This document shows positions 1 to 13,606 of a stretch of DNA of 64,000 nucleotides, piece after piece. How positions within the stretch are numbered: the stretch's first letter is position 1; each line of letters starts with the position of its first letter. The stretch is from contig NC_091112.1 of the NCBI RefSeq assembly GCF_024713975.1, forward strand, positions 9,098,001 through 9,162,000, given 5' to 3'. The notes below the pieces were generated by a model, which worked only from the letters and a program-made list of their open reading frames with translations, made no database searches and was not told where the DNA came from. The DNA is from Paralichthys olivaceus. Its lineage: Eukaryota > Chordata > Actinopteri > Pleuronectiformes > Paralichthyidae. A program made the translations under genes and the position numbers.

Positions 1-1821
1 CTCCATCTGGGTTTTAGAGGTCTTCCATTTCCCAAACTTGCCTGAACTTCTTCTTACTTTAGGTATAATGTAGTTGTCATGTGCATATTGTTGGTATTGA
101 ATGATTTTTACTGAAACTTCATGCAAGGTTTTTCATATATATCACAAGTTCTCCTCTGACCACAAGTTTAAGCTACAATATCTTAGCTGTCATAAATCAA
201 ATCAAGATGACAAACAGCAAGAAAACGCGTGCATTGCAAAATAAGGCATTTGTTGTTTACAGCTGCATTATTGTAAGTTGGAAACTCCTGAAGTACGGTT
301 TTAGAATAGTGCCGACATGAACTGGAGTCTGCGGCTGCCTGGAAAGCAGAAAAAAAAACCTCACCTCAAAGAGCTACACTGTGATTTGGAAAATGGTGAG
401 CAGTAATGTTCACAGTTTGTAGTTAATGGGCTAAAACATGAAACACAATGTTAGGATCTTTGTGTGAAGTGGTGTTGAGCTACTCTGTGAACGGCTCTGC
501 TCCACCTAAAAAAAAAAAACTGGAGTCTGTGAGGCCACTTGGAGAGTTGACTGCTGAGAGCGTTGGCACATATTGTACCTCCACATGCCCCCTGTCACAG
601 CGTGTGACATGGGAACAACCGGCGCTGTTTCAAATCACGGGCCTAACCACTGGTCTGCTCAGTGGGGGGGTGGAGGGGGTTCCTGGATACTTGGCATTCC
701 TTCAGTGACTGAGGACTGTGAGAACCAAACGACACGGGCAGAAATATTCTTAGGTCTTAAAGGGCAGAATAAAACAATGTGTGTGTGGGTGTACATGCTG
801 AGTTTGTATCTGTTCACAAACACATTTACATATGGTGAGTGTATGTTTGAGAGTTTTTGTGTAGTACTAAGGCTATAGTTTGTGTGAACAAGTATTCAGC
901 TGACTATTGTGCATGTGAGTGTGTATGTCTTTTTGCACACACTCTAGCATGTGCACATGTATGTGTTTATGTGTCACTGAGCCTGACCTGCTTACTAACT
1001 GTTCCAACACCTGTCAAACTTTCTCTGCTTACACAGCACATTCTGCGGTTTAATGTAACAAATATGGCAGATTTGCTGAATACCCTTTGTAGAATACACA
1101 AAAAGCCGACGTGTGATGCTTGAGCTCACGCTTCAACTCAACTGAACGACCCACAAACTAAAAAGTAAAGAATGGATATCTCTCTCACTACCACCCCCAC
1201 TTGATGAGGGGTTATCACGGTTGCCAACCTATGATTGCACAATGCAGTTACTCATCATTACCGCAAAAGCTAGGACAGTGATCTTATGATGTGTGTTTGT
1301 CCTTGTGTGTGTGTACGTGTGTTTGTGACTTTGTTTATTTGCATGCATTTACTACATTCCTTGCTAAGTGTTGTGGGTGTCTTCCCACTGATGTCTAATC
1401 ATCGTTTAACCATTACCGATGGGGGTAACCAGCCCACTGGGGTCCTGACAGCTGAGTGTCCCCACTTTCCCATGCTGTCAGGGGTTAAAGGTCACCTCAC
1501 AGCTACTGCCGCAGTTGTTACGACCCCTCGCACACAAGGCCTCTCCTGTGTGGCTGTACGCATTAGTGGTTGCGTGGAGTTGAAACAGGATAGGCAATGG
1601 GGGGCTTGTGTGTGTGTGTCTGTGTGTGTGTGAATGTAACACAACAATGACTTGCTGAAACCAGGCCTCGCAATGGCCTCTTATGTTTGTTAGAACATGT
1701 ATGTGTGTGTGTGTGTGTGTAAGGCAAATGGTAGCCCCAGTTACCATGAACATGGCCTTGTGAGGGTCCATGAGGCCTCCTGTTTGTTTAAATTGAATGA
1801 CTTACTGTGTGTATATGTATG

Positions 1822-1823
<2 letters not shown>

Positions 1824-1859
<36 letters not shown>
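1824..1859. repeat. (TG)n microsatellite
   Basis: Uninterrupted TG run of about 18 units. Confidence 0.95.
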
Positions 1860-1860
<1 letters not shown>

Positions 1861-3786
1861 CCTCATTGTAGCCCTTTGAACCGTTGGCATTCAGAATTCA
1901 AAGCTTCCTCCTTTTCTTCTACATCAAAATACGTCAAGCATTATTTGTTTTTCTTACCAGCCGTGTTTAGCTGGCCACATCTCCACTCCCGGGGCGACAA
2001 AACAATTTCAGACCCCACAGTTCAAAAACACACTTCAGCCTTGGTCTTGACATGAAGCACTTGAACTCTTTTTACTTTTCCTTCCGTTCTGCTGAGGAGA
2101 TTAGAAACAAACATGGAGGGCGGACAGTCAGAGCAGGTGCAGGTGAGGTTTATTGGTGTGTCAGCGTGTTGATGCTGCATGTGGGAAAAGCTTTTCGCTC
2201 TTTTGTGTACTTTGTAAATCTCTTTTGGCACCTAGGAAAGCAGTGTGCGTGTGGATCTTTTGAAGTTGCCATCCACCCAAAGGGCAAACCATCAAGACTC
2301 GAAGCTCTCTCAACTCAATCCCACTGTAGGCTGCATGTAGGGGCTTGAATCAAGTTGAAATTGTTGTGCCAATACTTTGAAACTTGAGCCAGGGCTCTAA
2401 TAAACACATATGTATGGCTGCAGGCGGCATTAGGATCATTAAACATAATATGCTTTATTAGCCTTAGATACAGCGCCCTTTGATAAAACATGAAATAAAA
2501 ACGTGGCAGTTGCTTTATCACGATATCGAAAGCTGACTTTCAGGGACAGGTGGCTTTTGGCAGCTAAACCTCATGGCACGTCAAATGGGACGGCTGCAAA
2601 ACAGGTTGATTGTTAATGTGCTGGAAGGCGGCTGCAGAAGGACGTTCAGGCCTAAGTCTCAGTGCTTCAGTGTTAAACTGTGTTGTAATCCCACAGTGTT
2701 TAGCGCTGATCCAGCTGGATTTAGTCTGCTGAGGCTGAGCAGCGGTGCAGGTGTCGGCAGATAAGACCTGGGACTCACACAGATGATGAGAACGTAGGAG
2801 AGGGGAGAGTGAGAGAGAGTGATTGGTCTGAGTGACTTGAGAAAAAGATTCCTATCAAATCTTTGTACTGATGCACAAAAAAATTAAAAATAAGCCAGTT
2901 GTAATACATTTTCCTATTAAATGTACTTGAGGTTGCAAATTATTTGTCCAAAATTATTATTTTTTTTATTGAAAATACTGTTTTTAAATTGCTTGTAAAA
3001 AGGTTGCTCAGCATCCAGTAACTTTCTTCTGTACAAGCCTTGTCATCCGATTTCCTCAAAGGCTAAATGTCCTGACAGAAACTGCCCCAGAGGCAGAAAC
3101 CCAAAGCAGAGTCAGTGTGAGATCCAGGAAATGTGTGAAACGGGCAATATTTATAAACACAACTCTGAATAATCACAGACTGGAGTCTTTGACACACTGA
3201 TACACACCACAAAGAATGTAGAGATATGATCTCTCATTCGATGAGGTGATAATCTTCACTTGTTGAAAGTCCTTGTTTCATCTTGTGATTATGGATGAAA
3301 ACAAAACTGTAATAGCTGAAACTAGATGCACTGAAAGGGTTTCCTCAGTGTTTATTAGAATAAAGCTGAACGATTTTAAAGCCATTTTTTTATAGGGGAA
3401 ATGAAAACATGAATCCAAATCGGGGAAGCTCTGGAAGACAAGAGAAGATAGAGGAAGGAGAAAAGGGAAAGGAGATAATGGCTGGTAAACAAAAAAAGTG
3501 CAATCTGAGAAAACTGAGCGGACAATAACAGAGGAGAAGACATGAAACTCCAGGGCATCTTTCCCATCCCTGTGAGAAAGTGTATTGTAGACAGTAATCC
3601 CATGTTATGACAGTGACACAGCCCATCTCTCCCTCCTTCCCACAGGTTGGAGGGATGAGTCAGACAGTGAGGGAAACAAAGTAGCAGGCAGGAACCTGCA
3701 AGGATTACACTCTCATCGTGTGGAAATGAGACACCGCAACCGGAGCTACTGCAGCCGACTGACTGACAACATCCACTGTGTGTCTG

Positions 3787-3787
<1 letters not shown>

Positions 3788-3840
<53 letters not shown>
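3788..3840. repeat. (TG)n microsatellite
   Basis: Uninterrupted TG run of about 26 units, followed by TTGTTACC. Confidence 0.95.
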
Positions 3841-3843
<3 letters not shown>

Positions 3844-4420
3844 TTACCTCTTTAGGATCAGTGGACCTCATGGGGACCAAGTGAATATATGGTTATAGGT
3901 TAAGGTTTGGGTTTTTCAAATCAGCCAAGAAATTTAAATTTGTATTTTACTGTTGATAATGTCAGACAATACTTTGCAACACCAAACAAACTACTAGCTA
4001 CCAACAAGTATTATCCAAAGTCTTTTTGGCCTTTTCACAGCAGACGTTTTTGAAATGTTACACTATGAAAAGTATTTTTAAAATCATAAAATGAACAATG
4101 GCTGAATTTCATGTAGCTGTTTCATTTTCACGGTCCTGGCGTCGTTCATGCAGACTCACTGTCACGTGGCCTCGTCCTACAGGGACACATTGTTGCTGTT
4201 ATCAGTAAAGCACCTGTGCTTTTCCACACAATGACATGACATAATGTCTGCTGAGAAAAAGGCCCGCAGCTCCACTCTCTGTGCTCATGGTCGGAGTGAC
4301 GAGTTTCGTCATTGTGATGAACATGGCCACTGTAGTTTCATTTGAGTCCATTTCAAATATCATAAACATCGAGTTCTGTGTTGACTGGAGCAACAAATCT
4401 ATTGATCATGTAAATTAGAC

Positions 4421-4560
4421 TTTCATTTCTATTTCGTTTTGTTTGTATAGAATCACCACTTACATTATCTCAAGGCATAACACATAGCAAGGTCGAGACC
4501 TTATAAAACTATAAAGAAACACTTTGTGACTGCGGAGATTAAAAAAATCCCTTTTTAAAA
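4421..4560 (+). repeat. Dispersed repeat copy, 'TTGTATAG...ATTATCTCAAGGC' family
   Basis: Diverged copy of a repeat I recognise from many percomorph genomes: TTTGTATAG, then ACATTATCTCAAGGC, then CACTTTG-GACTG and AAAATCCCTTTTT. The second copy in the window is at 13433-13606. Confidence 0.65.
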
Positions 4561-5502
4561 TACTACTACTACTCCAAATTATAATAATCGTGATAATTAT
4601 AATAATAATCGTTAAAGTTGCCTAGTGTCAGATCCAGGTCGTGCAGCTCTGGAGTCAGTGATACCTGCAGAATGAGGAAAGAGAGACAGAGAGTGGTTTG
4701 GTGTGTTGTTTAGTTTAAATTACAGTAAGTTAGCATGTCTGGGACAAGTAGCACAAAACCACTAACAATTTCCAAATGAACGTATGTTTGATCATCAGTA
4801 CAGTGGATAAAAGTACTCAGATGTCTGTAAATACATCATGGAAGAAATAATGGATGCCTTCTCTCTCTGTCTCTCTTAAATCTTGCATATTACATGTCTC
4901 CAGCAACAATACGAAGAACAATACCATAAAAACACCAACATCCAATTTTCCCTGAACCTCCCAGCGAGAGAACAAACCTCTGACAGAAACGCTCTCAGCT
5001 TTCTTCCTTTCTCAAACGCTGCTGAAACAACCGCGGCTCCCAGAAATAGCTGAATAAACTATGAGACAGCAGCTCTGCAGGGTTTGTAGACCCACATGGC
5101 TTTTAAGGAGCGGGGCTTTCCAGGGTGGTTTGAAGAGCAGACACACACACGTACACACATACACACACACACGTACACATGCACTCACACACACACAGAT
5201 TCTCCATGGTGCATTAGGGTCACGCTTGCCTTATGTAAAACACAGCAGCCCACAGAGGACTTCAGGGCCTGCTCTGATGTTCACATGTGCTGGAGTAAAG
5301 TGTGGTATGTGTGTTTTCACAAGTTCTTAGTAATGACTAGAGAGTGTGTGTGTGTGTGTGTGTGTGTTTGGATGTGCTTGGCCAGTAAAGGAGTTGTGGT
5401 AAGAGGAATTAGGTGGTGATGGTTTGTCGAGGTTCCCACATCACCTCAGTCTACAGCTCTTCTAATATCTTCCTGGAGTTTGGACCGTCTATGTGGTTTG
5501 TG

Positions 5503-5504
<2 letters not shown>

Positions 5505-5540
<36 letters not shown>
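5505..5540. repeat. (TG)n microsatellite
   Basis: TG run of about 17 units; a shorter run lies at 5345-5366. Confidence 0.9.
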
Positions 5541-6253
5541 GGAGGGAGACTACATACTCTCCTCTGTCCCCCCGTCTCCTCCTCTCAGCCAGTAAGTCTG
5601 GGACCCGAAGGAAAAGGCCAATTATAAAAAAAAAACCTCTCTCCATCTTTGTTCTGTGGGCATAAACCACTTCTTTGCTTTTTTGTTTTCATTCTTTCCC
5701 CTTCTTTGGCTTTCTGACATTCCTCGTCCATTCCCACCGTCCCAGAAACCCCCACTCCACCCCGTTACTCACGCTCATGCACACATGCAAGCTCGCTCCT
5801 CTGGCTCATGCCAGCTTCTTCTAACTTCGCAAGCGACAGTTCCCAAAGTCTTTAAATAGCTGCCTTGCTTCCTGGTCCCTCATCGGCACCGTATCTTATC
5901 ATATTTGACATGAAAGCTGGGTGCGGTGCTGGTTGTTACACTGTCTGTTTTTATGGTAACTACTTAATCACAGACTTCATTTGACTCTGATGCTTGTTTT
6001 TATTTTAGTAATTGTGCCGATATTTCACGTCATCTTTCTTGTGTGAGCTTCATTGATCTGCCGTCGTACTTGTGTTGCAGAGGTTCACATATTGTGTGAT
6101 CTGTGCTGCAGCTCTGTCAGGTGTGACCAGGCTCTAACACTGAGCTCACACTGATGAGACCGAGGAGAGAAATAGTGGGCTGCTCTGACGTTGTCCTTCC
6201 AGCTGCTCTCTCACACTCTCACACACTGATTTTCACACAACTTCCCTGCTCAT

Positions 6254-6255
<2 letters not shown>

Positions 6256-6318
<63 letters not shown>
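6256..6318. repeat. (CA)n microsatellite
   Basis: Uninterrupted CA run of about 31 units. Confidence 0.95.
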
Positions 6319-6319
<1 letters not shown>

Positions 6320-6406
6320 ACTATATCACCCATTTTTCTGTCATAAGTGAGGACACACTTTCTCTCTCCCACACTCGGACCCTCTCTCCTAGTCTCACAG
6401 TTCCAC

Positions 6407-6408
<2 letters not shown>

Positions 6409-6457
<49 letters not shown>
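6409..6457. repeat. (CA)n microsatellite
   Basis: Second CA run, 90 bp after the previous one. Confidence 0.95.
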
Positions 6458-6459
<2 letters not shown>

Positions 6460-7750
6460 ACACGGAGGGCTAGAATCGCTACTCAGTGTCCAGCTCTGGG
6501 CTGTGTTCCCATCCCCATGGCCTTTCCCAGCACAGACAATGCTTTGTGTCCCACAAAGGAAGCTCTCATCCAGGCTCTGGGGCCCTGTTTGGCCCTATGT
6601 GGCCCCCCAGACTCCAGAAAGGCCCCCAGAGCCACCCCACCACAACCTGCTGAGGTGCCAAGAGGAACATCTGTGTGACTCTGGTGAAGAAACCTCGCCG
6701 ATGTTCTCACACTGAGAGGAAGAGTGTTGCTTATATTCCTTTGTGTGATGTGCGTGGTCCTGCCTGTTGCGTGTCTCAGACAGCATGTGTACATGTGTTT
6801 GTGTGCATGTGTGTATCACTTGTTCATGTGAGCATAAGCTTCTGGGTCCTGGGAGTCTCTCAGTCCAGATAATAAATGGTGTGAGAGGAAAGACAGAGTG
6901 TGTTGCCAGACCTCCCCAGTCTATGAACCACGTGTCCCGGCAGTGCGGCTGCCAACCATACACTCTGAAACGGGGTCACGCTAACAAGAACGAATAGGCG
7001 AGGTGGAGAAGTGGAAGGAAGATGAATGAGGGGAGTGATCGGGGAGATGGAGGGATGGACAGATGGAAGACCTGATAGAGAGTTCGATTGAGGGAATGAA
7101 TTTGTTGAATGGAGGTCGAGAAAGATGGATGGAAAGTGATAAAGATACAGAATTACACTTTGTGAATGTCATTTTCATACAATCTTCACAAAATTGACAT
7201 TGAAAATTTTAATTGAAAGTGAAAACTCCCTAAATATTAAAACTGTACAACAGAATGACTCTTGTACATTTTTCATGTTTAGTGACCTTCACCAGCTGCC
7301 ACTGAACATCTGTTGGTCCTCGTGATTATAATATAAATAGGTCCAACATATGGAGGAAATACAGCATATATACACTGTACAGCGCTGTTAGAATAGAGTT
7401 CCTGAAAAGGCTAAATCAAATATAAGTGTATCCTGGAATAAGTCTTACATGTAGGATGTGAAATAACTGATGTTGTAATGAGGCGCCATTAACGTCCGTC
7501 CTCCACCTTCTGTCATAGGCTAAATATATTAGAGACAGGAAGCATATCTGTCAGCACCAGTGATTGCACTTATCTCCAAGGAGAAGCTGGAGAAACTCTG
7601 ACTCAGTATGTGCAGACTGAACATACACAATATAATCTACCTGCTGCAATCTCCTGTCTGCCCTGTCGTTGAGTGTGAGTGTGTTAGTTACATTCATGTG
7701 CGTCAGACATTAGGGAGCCCACTGCAGCTGGGTCCTAGTATGGTCCACAC

Positions 7751-7753
<3 letters not shown>

Positions 7754-7809
<56 letters not shown>
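7754..7809. repeat. (CA)n microsatellite
   Basis: CA run of about 28 units. Confidence 0.95.
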
Positions 7810-7812
<3 letters not shown>

Positions 7813-8385
7813 GCCATCCCAGCACAGGAAGTGACATCATGCACTTCTGGCCAAAACACAGGAAGCATGACAACAGCTTCCGAAGAACATGAGGGACACA
7901 TCAGCTCTATATAATCTACCAGGTGCTGCTGCAGATCCCACACCCAAGAACACACACACTCACACACACACTGCAAATCAGTGTGAGATCCAAGTTAAAC
8001 TTCGACACTCTCCTCTGTCTTAAAATAATGAATTTACCAAAAGTTAAGTAAGTATTTCTTTCAGCGGTTCAAACGGTTATTTGTGGTCAGATCAGTATAA
8101 GATTGTTGGGTTTGTATCATCTACAATGTGGGAACATGTATGTCAGGGACGTCTCATTGTCTAATGTTAACGGTGAGTGAAAACATGTTTCATAGATAAA
8201 AAGATAAATGATCAAATCAAAAAATAATGAGTTGACAAAACTGTAGGTGAGTTTTTTCTCAACTTAGGAGATGACGTAGCTTCAAAATTAAAAATTCAAG
8301 TTACCTTGAAACTTTTTAATTTCCATAGCGTCCTCATCATGTAAATAAAAAATGCCATTCAGGCAACATCATATCAATCCATTAT

Positions 8386-8672
8386 CTAAACTTCTCATCC
8401 TTGTGAGGGTCAGACTGGAGCTGGAGCCAATCCCAGCTGACACTGGGCGGACGGGTCACCACCGTATGAACAGAGACAAACAAATGTTCAGTCTCACATC
8501 CCTACAGACACTTAACACTTTCCAATGAACCGGACCCCAATGTGCATGTGTTTGGACTGCGGGAGAAAGCTGGAGTTCACAGAGAAAACCCACCCAGACA
8601 CACAGACAGAAGCAGGATTCAAACCTGAAACCTTGTTGCTGGTGACAGTGCTACCCACTGCTACACGCTACA
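8386..8672 (+). repeat. Dispersed repeat copy, 'CCCAGCTGACACTGGGCG' family
   Basis: It follows the familiar teleost repeat order: ATCCATTATCTAAAC, GGAGCCAATCCCAGCTGACA, TTTGGACTGCGGGAGAAAGC, AGAAAACCCACCCAGACACA, GGATTCAAACCTGAAACC and GCTACCCACTGCTACAC. It carries no coding capacity and is nearly full length. Confidence 0.8.
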
Positions 8673-8864
8673 TTACAAAAAATAATTACAATTAAAATTG
8701 AGTTGTATATACGAGACAGTGTTTGGTATATACGATGTGATGATCCTGTACAGTATATCTGCATGTGTATATATGAATATTTTGTGTGTGTGCATGTGTG
8801 CTCACAGTTTTCTGCTGTTGTGTAACGACTGTGTGCAGCTCATGTTCACACTGGATCAGGTTGC

Positions 8865-8867
8865 TGC

Positions 8868-8906
<39 letters not shown>

Positions 8907-8928
8907 CACACACACACGCACACACACG
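8865..8928. repeat. (CA)n with CG interruptions
   Basis: Alternating CA with several CG steps, a purine-pyrimidine alternation favourable to Z-DNA. Confidence 0.9.
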
Positions 8929-9091
8929 TCCACTCTTTCTTGTTTTTATCCCCTCTCCTCCCACACTCATGTCTTTCTGTCTAAATCTAAATCACACACA
9001 TGCAATCGTGATGTTTTGCCTTCAGTGCCCTTCTCTTTATGTTTCTGGCTTTTCTCCTTTAACTCTGCTCGGAGTATCTCTGACTTTCTTG

Positions 9092-9107
9092 CCCCCCCCC
9101 CCCCCCC
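9092..9107. repeat. C16 homopolymer
   Basis: Sixteen consecutive C residues. Confidence 0.9.
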
Positions 9108-11244
9108 GTCTCTGTGTCTTCATGTCTCTCCTTTCTGTCTCGCTCCCACACTCTCACACACACAACAAACACACCACCACCCTCTCAACTTCTGCCCAGC
9201 TCATAATGCCGTGCCTCGTAAGAAATATGCATCGATAACCACAACAGTGCTCTTTCTCTCTCACACACACACACACACGCCACACACATGCAAACATACA
9301 CGATGAGGAACCCGCTGTCGCACAAACATGCTCCCAAATATTCATGAGAATCACTGAAAAGCTACAAAGCAAATATGTGTGGTGAGCGGCAGACATTAAA
9401 ATCTGAGGTCTGGATGTCACAACTTTGATTTTCATGGAGCCTCATTCTGTCAAATGACTTTGATTCCTTCCCTCTGTCTTTCCCCCCTTTTGTTTCTTAC
9501 AGTAGTCTTTCATTAAAACCTGCAGTATCCCTCCTCGCTGAACCTGATCGCCATCGAGGCCTCGGTATATCACTGCAGATTTCCAGATCCTGACGCTCAC
9601 ACTGACAGCTCTGAGCGCTGCGGTTGCCAACAAAGCCTTTCCTGTGCCTGTGAAACTCCAGCCTCTTGTCTATTTCCATCTGCAGGGTCAACAAACACAG
9701 CGTAAAGTGCCCGACGTGAACGTAAACAGCGTGTTTTCATACGGCATGTCCAGAATACCACGAGGCCCTCGACAAATAACTAAAATAGAAGTTTTCTGAA
9801 ATCAAAACATTTCCAGAAGAAAAACTTTACACTCCTGGGAAGGATGTGTCCAAATCTGTTTGTGTTCATAAGGACAACACACACTTGTGAACAACTCTAC
9901 AGGTTAACACAACGTCGCCATTCTACATGTTTTTGTATTCGCTGGATTGAAGACGTGTTAAATCGACACGTCCTCGGTAAACGTTTACCTGCTCGCCACG
10001 AGGTTCGCTCTCGCCAAAGTGGCTGCTCTTTGCTTCCTGTTGAGACTGAGCTCCAGTTTCCGGTTCACCATCAACCACTTCCTGGTGACAGAAATGTACC
10101 GATTCTGTAAATTATTTTTGTGCTAATGATTGGTTTTGGCATTTTATAGGGAAAAGTCTTTCCCTTTTGAGTATTTGATCGAAACAGAAATGATTCAAAC
10201 AGCAATATTTCCTCACAACTAAACAACACATATGTTTTTTGTCTCCGTCCTCAGACATTAAATAGACAGGGTGAGATCTATGTTACCTGTGCTACATGTA
10301 GCTCCTCATCCTCCCCCCTAATACTTCTGAAGGATATTAAATCCTCTCACTGGACTTTGAAACTACTCTTACTTTCATTCAGTGTTGCAGATTATTCCTT
10401 GTAATAAAAACACTGTAGTCACCTGAGATCTCTGAAAACCTGTAAATACGAGCAGCCATGAAATGATGTCACCCCAGAGGTTCTCCAGCTTAATTTGGAA
10501 GAGAAAACAAAGGCAAACAGATTATTACCCAAACTAAACATCCATCACAGTCTACACACTCACTTCAGGTTCAGGTCGCAGCTACTACATCAGCAGTGGT
10601 GTTGACAGCAGTTCTCCTGCGTGGTGGGGGATTATTACACTTCATGTCTCTCACGTTAACTTTTCACCTCAGGTGGTTTCGAAAATAAGGCTCAACTGTT
10701 GTGTTTATAACCAGCCTGATTATCTGACTGCTGGTTTTTCTTGTGCTGTCAAACTTCTTATCGATGTCACCATGTTCCCAGTTCTCAGGGTACTTTTGTG
10801 AGTACTATGTCATGATTAGACAACTGATAGAAATACTGCCAAAAAGTATTTAAATACATGTAGAATGTAGATGTTTTAACCAGCGAGGACAAAGACATTA
10901 AAATACATTCACGTCAGATGTGAGAATCTGCTTCTAAATACCTAATCAAGTCGTGTGAATAGAAGAGGGAAAACTTTTCTTCTGTATCTGATAGAGGTTA
11001 AAATCTAACTTTTCTTCATGTGATCATTGAGATACAGGTGGTACAGAGTGAGTGTCTGAGTTTGTGTGTGTGTTTGTGTGTAATCCATTCCAGCCGTTTC
11101 CCCTCCTTTCCTCTCTCTCTCAGTCACAGGCCTGGGAAGCAGTCGTGGGGGGGATGTCTCACAGCCGCTCAGTGTGTGTGCGCTTGTGTGTGTGAGTTTG
11201 TCTCGCAGACAGCTGTGTGGACGGCCGGGAGCAGCCGTTACAGC

Positions 11245-11248
<4 letters not shown>

Positions 11249-11326
<78 letters not shown>
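11249..11326. repeat. (AC)39 microsatellite
   Basis: 78 bp of perfect AC, the longest perfect dinucleotide run in the window. Confidence 0.95.
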
Positions 11327-11328
<2 letters not shown>

Positions 11329-11427
11329 AGCCGTCCAATCTCAGCATCCCACCCCACCCTGTCCTTCTTCCCCCAATACTCTAATCACTTTCTTCTTCTC
11401 AGTAAAGGGAGATGTCAGCTGGATGTC

Positions 11428-11429
<2 letters not shown>

Positions 11430-11469
<40 letters not shown>
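11430..11469. repeat. (TG)n microsatellite
   Basis: TG run 104 bp after the (AC)39 array and in the complementary sense, so the two could pair as an inverted repeat. Confidence 0.95.
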
Positions 11470-11470
<1 letters not shown>

Positions 11471-12329
11471 TTAGGACAGGTGAAGAGATTGTACTGTTGT
11501 CCAGTATGTGGTTATAGTGTTACAGACAATACAGGTTATTATATCATTATCATGATATGTGACCTTGTGTGTGTGTTTGTGAGAGAGAGGGAGAGAGAGA
11601 GAGGGGGGGTGGGGGTCTGACCACCACCAGACGGTGAAGCGGTAGCACTGACCTCTTTACCAGTGCTGTGTGTGTTGGCTGAGACGGGGGCACATTACAT
11701 GGTTGACTAAGTGTTCATGTTCCATAGACCATCTTGAGCGTGTCAGTGTGTGTGTGTGTGTTTATCTTACATCTGTGTGTAGGGGCTGAACTGTGACAAG
11801 TCATGAGAAAAAAATGTTTCAGTGTGAACAGACGGTTTAGCAGGAATAATCAAGGAATTGATTTGTTCAGTTCACGCTGTGCAGAGATGTGAATCTGTCC
11901 TCTATCATTCACGTTGGTCATGACAACAGAACATGTCGAAAACAAATCTTCAAGTCAAATTGAAGTTATAGATTTGTTTCTCATCATGGAGCTTATCTCC
12001 TTTTTAAATCTAATGTTTAGCTGTAATGTTGCATAGAATTGTGTGACTGCACCTTTATATACGATGCACTCTTGTCAAAAGAGACTGTTCTTCATTAGCT
12101 TTCCTCTGTGTAAATTAAGATTCAATTTAATCTCATCAGTTTTCACAACTTTATTTTAGTATATATCATACATTATTGTATTATATATTTTGTTAGGAGG
12201 TCAGCTCAGGATGTTGCCCTGCTAAAGCTCTACACCTTTGAAAGACACACTTAGAGCATTATCCCTGAAAGTTTTACCTTACACACACATAGAAATCACT
12301 TTGCTAAATGTTATTGATTCATCAAGATC

Positions 12330-12545
12330 CATAAATTATTCTCTGACAAAACTGTAAAAATGTCAAAAAAGGTCAATTTGAGAATCTAAAAGAAAGTAAA
12401 AATAAAATCCAGGATCCTCCCCTGATGTGTTTCCATAATGAAATTGGATTATGGGTTCTTCCCTGACTCATACCAAATCCTTCCATCAAGTTTCATACAG
12501 AAAAACAAATGCAGATGAAAACATAACCTCCCTGGCGTGGGCAAA
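12330..12545 (+). repeat. Dispersed repeat copy, '...AAAACATAACCTCC' family
   Basis: It contains GGGTTCTTCCCTGACTCATA, CCAAATCCTTCCATCAAGTT and GATGAAAACATAACCTCC in the order known from a common percomorph repeat. Other copies lie at 14578-14650, 17786-17955 (opposite strand) and 31740-31960 (opposite strand). Confidence 0.7.
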
Positions 12546-13032
12546 ACCTAAGGGGTCATGAGTGATGAACAAAACTATTCCAATGAGATGATTTTTTGCA
12601 CTTCCCCGCTTCTTCTAGTTTAATATTTTGGGAAATACACAAGATTTTTAAGGAAATCTAGAAAACACAGAGAAGGTGAAATGTGGATCTTATTAATGTT
12701 TTCAAATATTTACAGCTCGATGAATTATTTTTCTAAGAAAGCACTGACACATTCTGTCCTCGCTTGTCTTACTGTGAAGTGATTCAATTTTGTGTATTTT
12801 AATTTCCCTCAGTATTTCCCCACCGTGGTTGATTCTAAGTACAGACAGGAAGCTTGGTGTGGGAGAGTCGGGGTGCGGGGGACAGAGGGAAGAGCGCGAC
12901 CCCACTGTTAGTATTGGTACGGCCACGGGGACCCAATAAAAACAGAGCTGTCAGTGTGAGACTCCTGACTGCTCGGCTCTATGTCGACCCACAGACCAAA
13001 TAAACAGCAATCAGTGCTGCACTAACCACTCT

Positions 13033-13033
<1 letters not shown>

Positions 13034-13067
<34 letters not shown>

Positions 13068-13079
13068 ACACACACACAC
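13034..13079. repeat. (CA)n microsatellite
   Basis: CA run with one CCC interruption. Confidence 0.9.
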
Positions 13080-13432
13080 GGCTTGAGGGAACCCAAACTT
13101 GAATCACATGCAGCCTCACACAAAGCACAGAGATGCAGCATGCGCACAAATACACACACACATGCATGCTCACAAATGCACACACACGTCACTCACAAGT
13201 CCAAAAGCAAACAAACCGGGGAAGTCTGTCTAATTAATGTTTTGAATCAGGCCTCCAAGTGATGTCATGACAACACGTAAGTCACGCACGAGTGTGTGAC
13301 TTCCCACAAACCTGGATTCGACTCACCCGAAGCACAAACGTCTCATCTGCAAAGTCTTCACCATTTCATACGTGATGCTGTGTTGTGTAAACACACACAG
13401 TTTTTTGCTGTGTCACATTATTTAATGAAGAA

Positions 13433-13606
13433 ATTCAATTAAATTCAATTAAATTTTGTTTGTATACCACGAAATCATAATACACATTATCTCAAGGAAC
13501 TATACATAGAAGGTCAAGAACTTCAAATCGTATTAATGTAGAGAAACCCAACAGTTCCCACAATGAGCAAGCACTTTGGCGACTGTGGAGGAAAAACTCC
13601 CTCATA
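13433..13606 (+). repeat. Dispersed repeat copy, 'TTGTATAC...ATTATCTCAAGGA' family
   Basis: It shares with 4421-4560 the order ATTCAATTAAA-TTTGTATA, CACATTATCTCAAGGA, then GTTCCCACAATGAGCA and CACTTTGGCGACTG, and ends at AAAAACTCCCT. This copy is better preserved. Confidence 0.75.

Noticed and set aside
6154-6678. 174-codon open frame
   Set aside because: Driven by two CA arrays that translate as Thr-His repeats; no recognisable protein outside them.
8625-8645. tRNA B-box-like sequence
   Set aside because: Part of the dispersed repeat; no cloverleaf or A box at the right distance.
8698-9306. 202-codon open frame
   Set aside because: Crosses CA arrays and a C16 run; no coding signature.
9442-9694. 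Minus-strand frame starting near MEIDKRLEFHRHRK, flanked by a CTGCAG acceptor
   Set aside because: The donor is weak (GTTTTAAT), two frames compete and no family is recognised; not enough to call an exon.
11020-11517. 165-codon open frame across the AC and TG arrays
   Set aside because: Microsatellite translation only.
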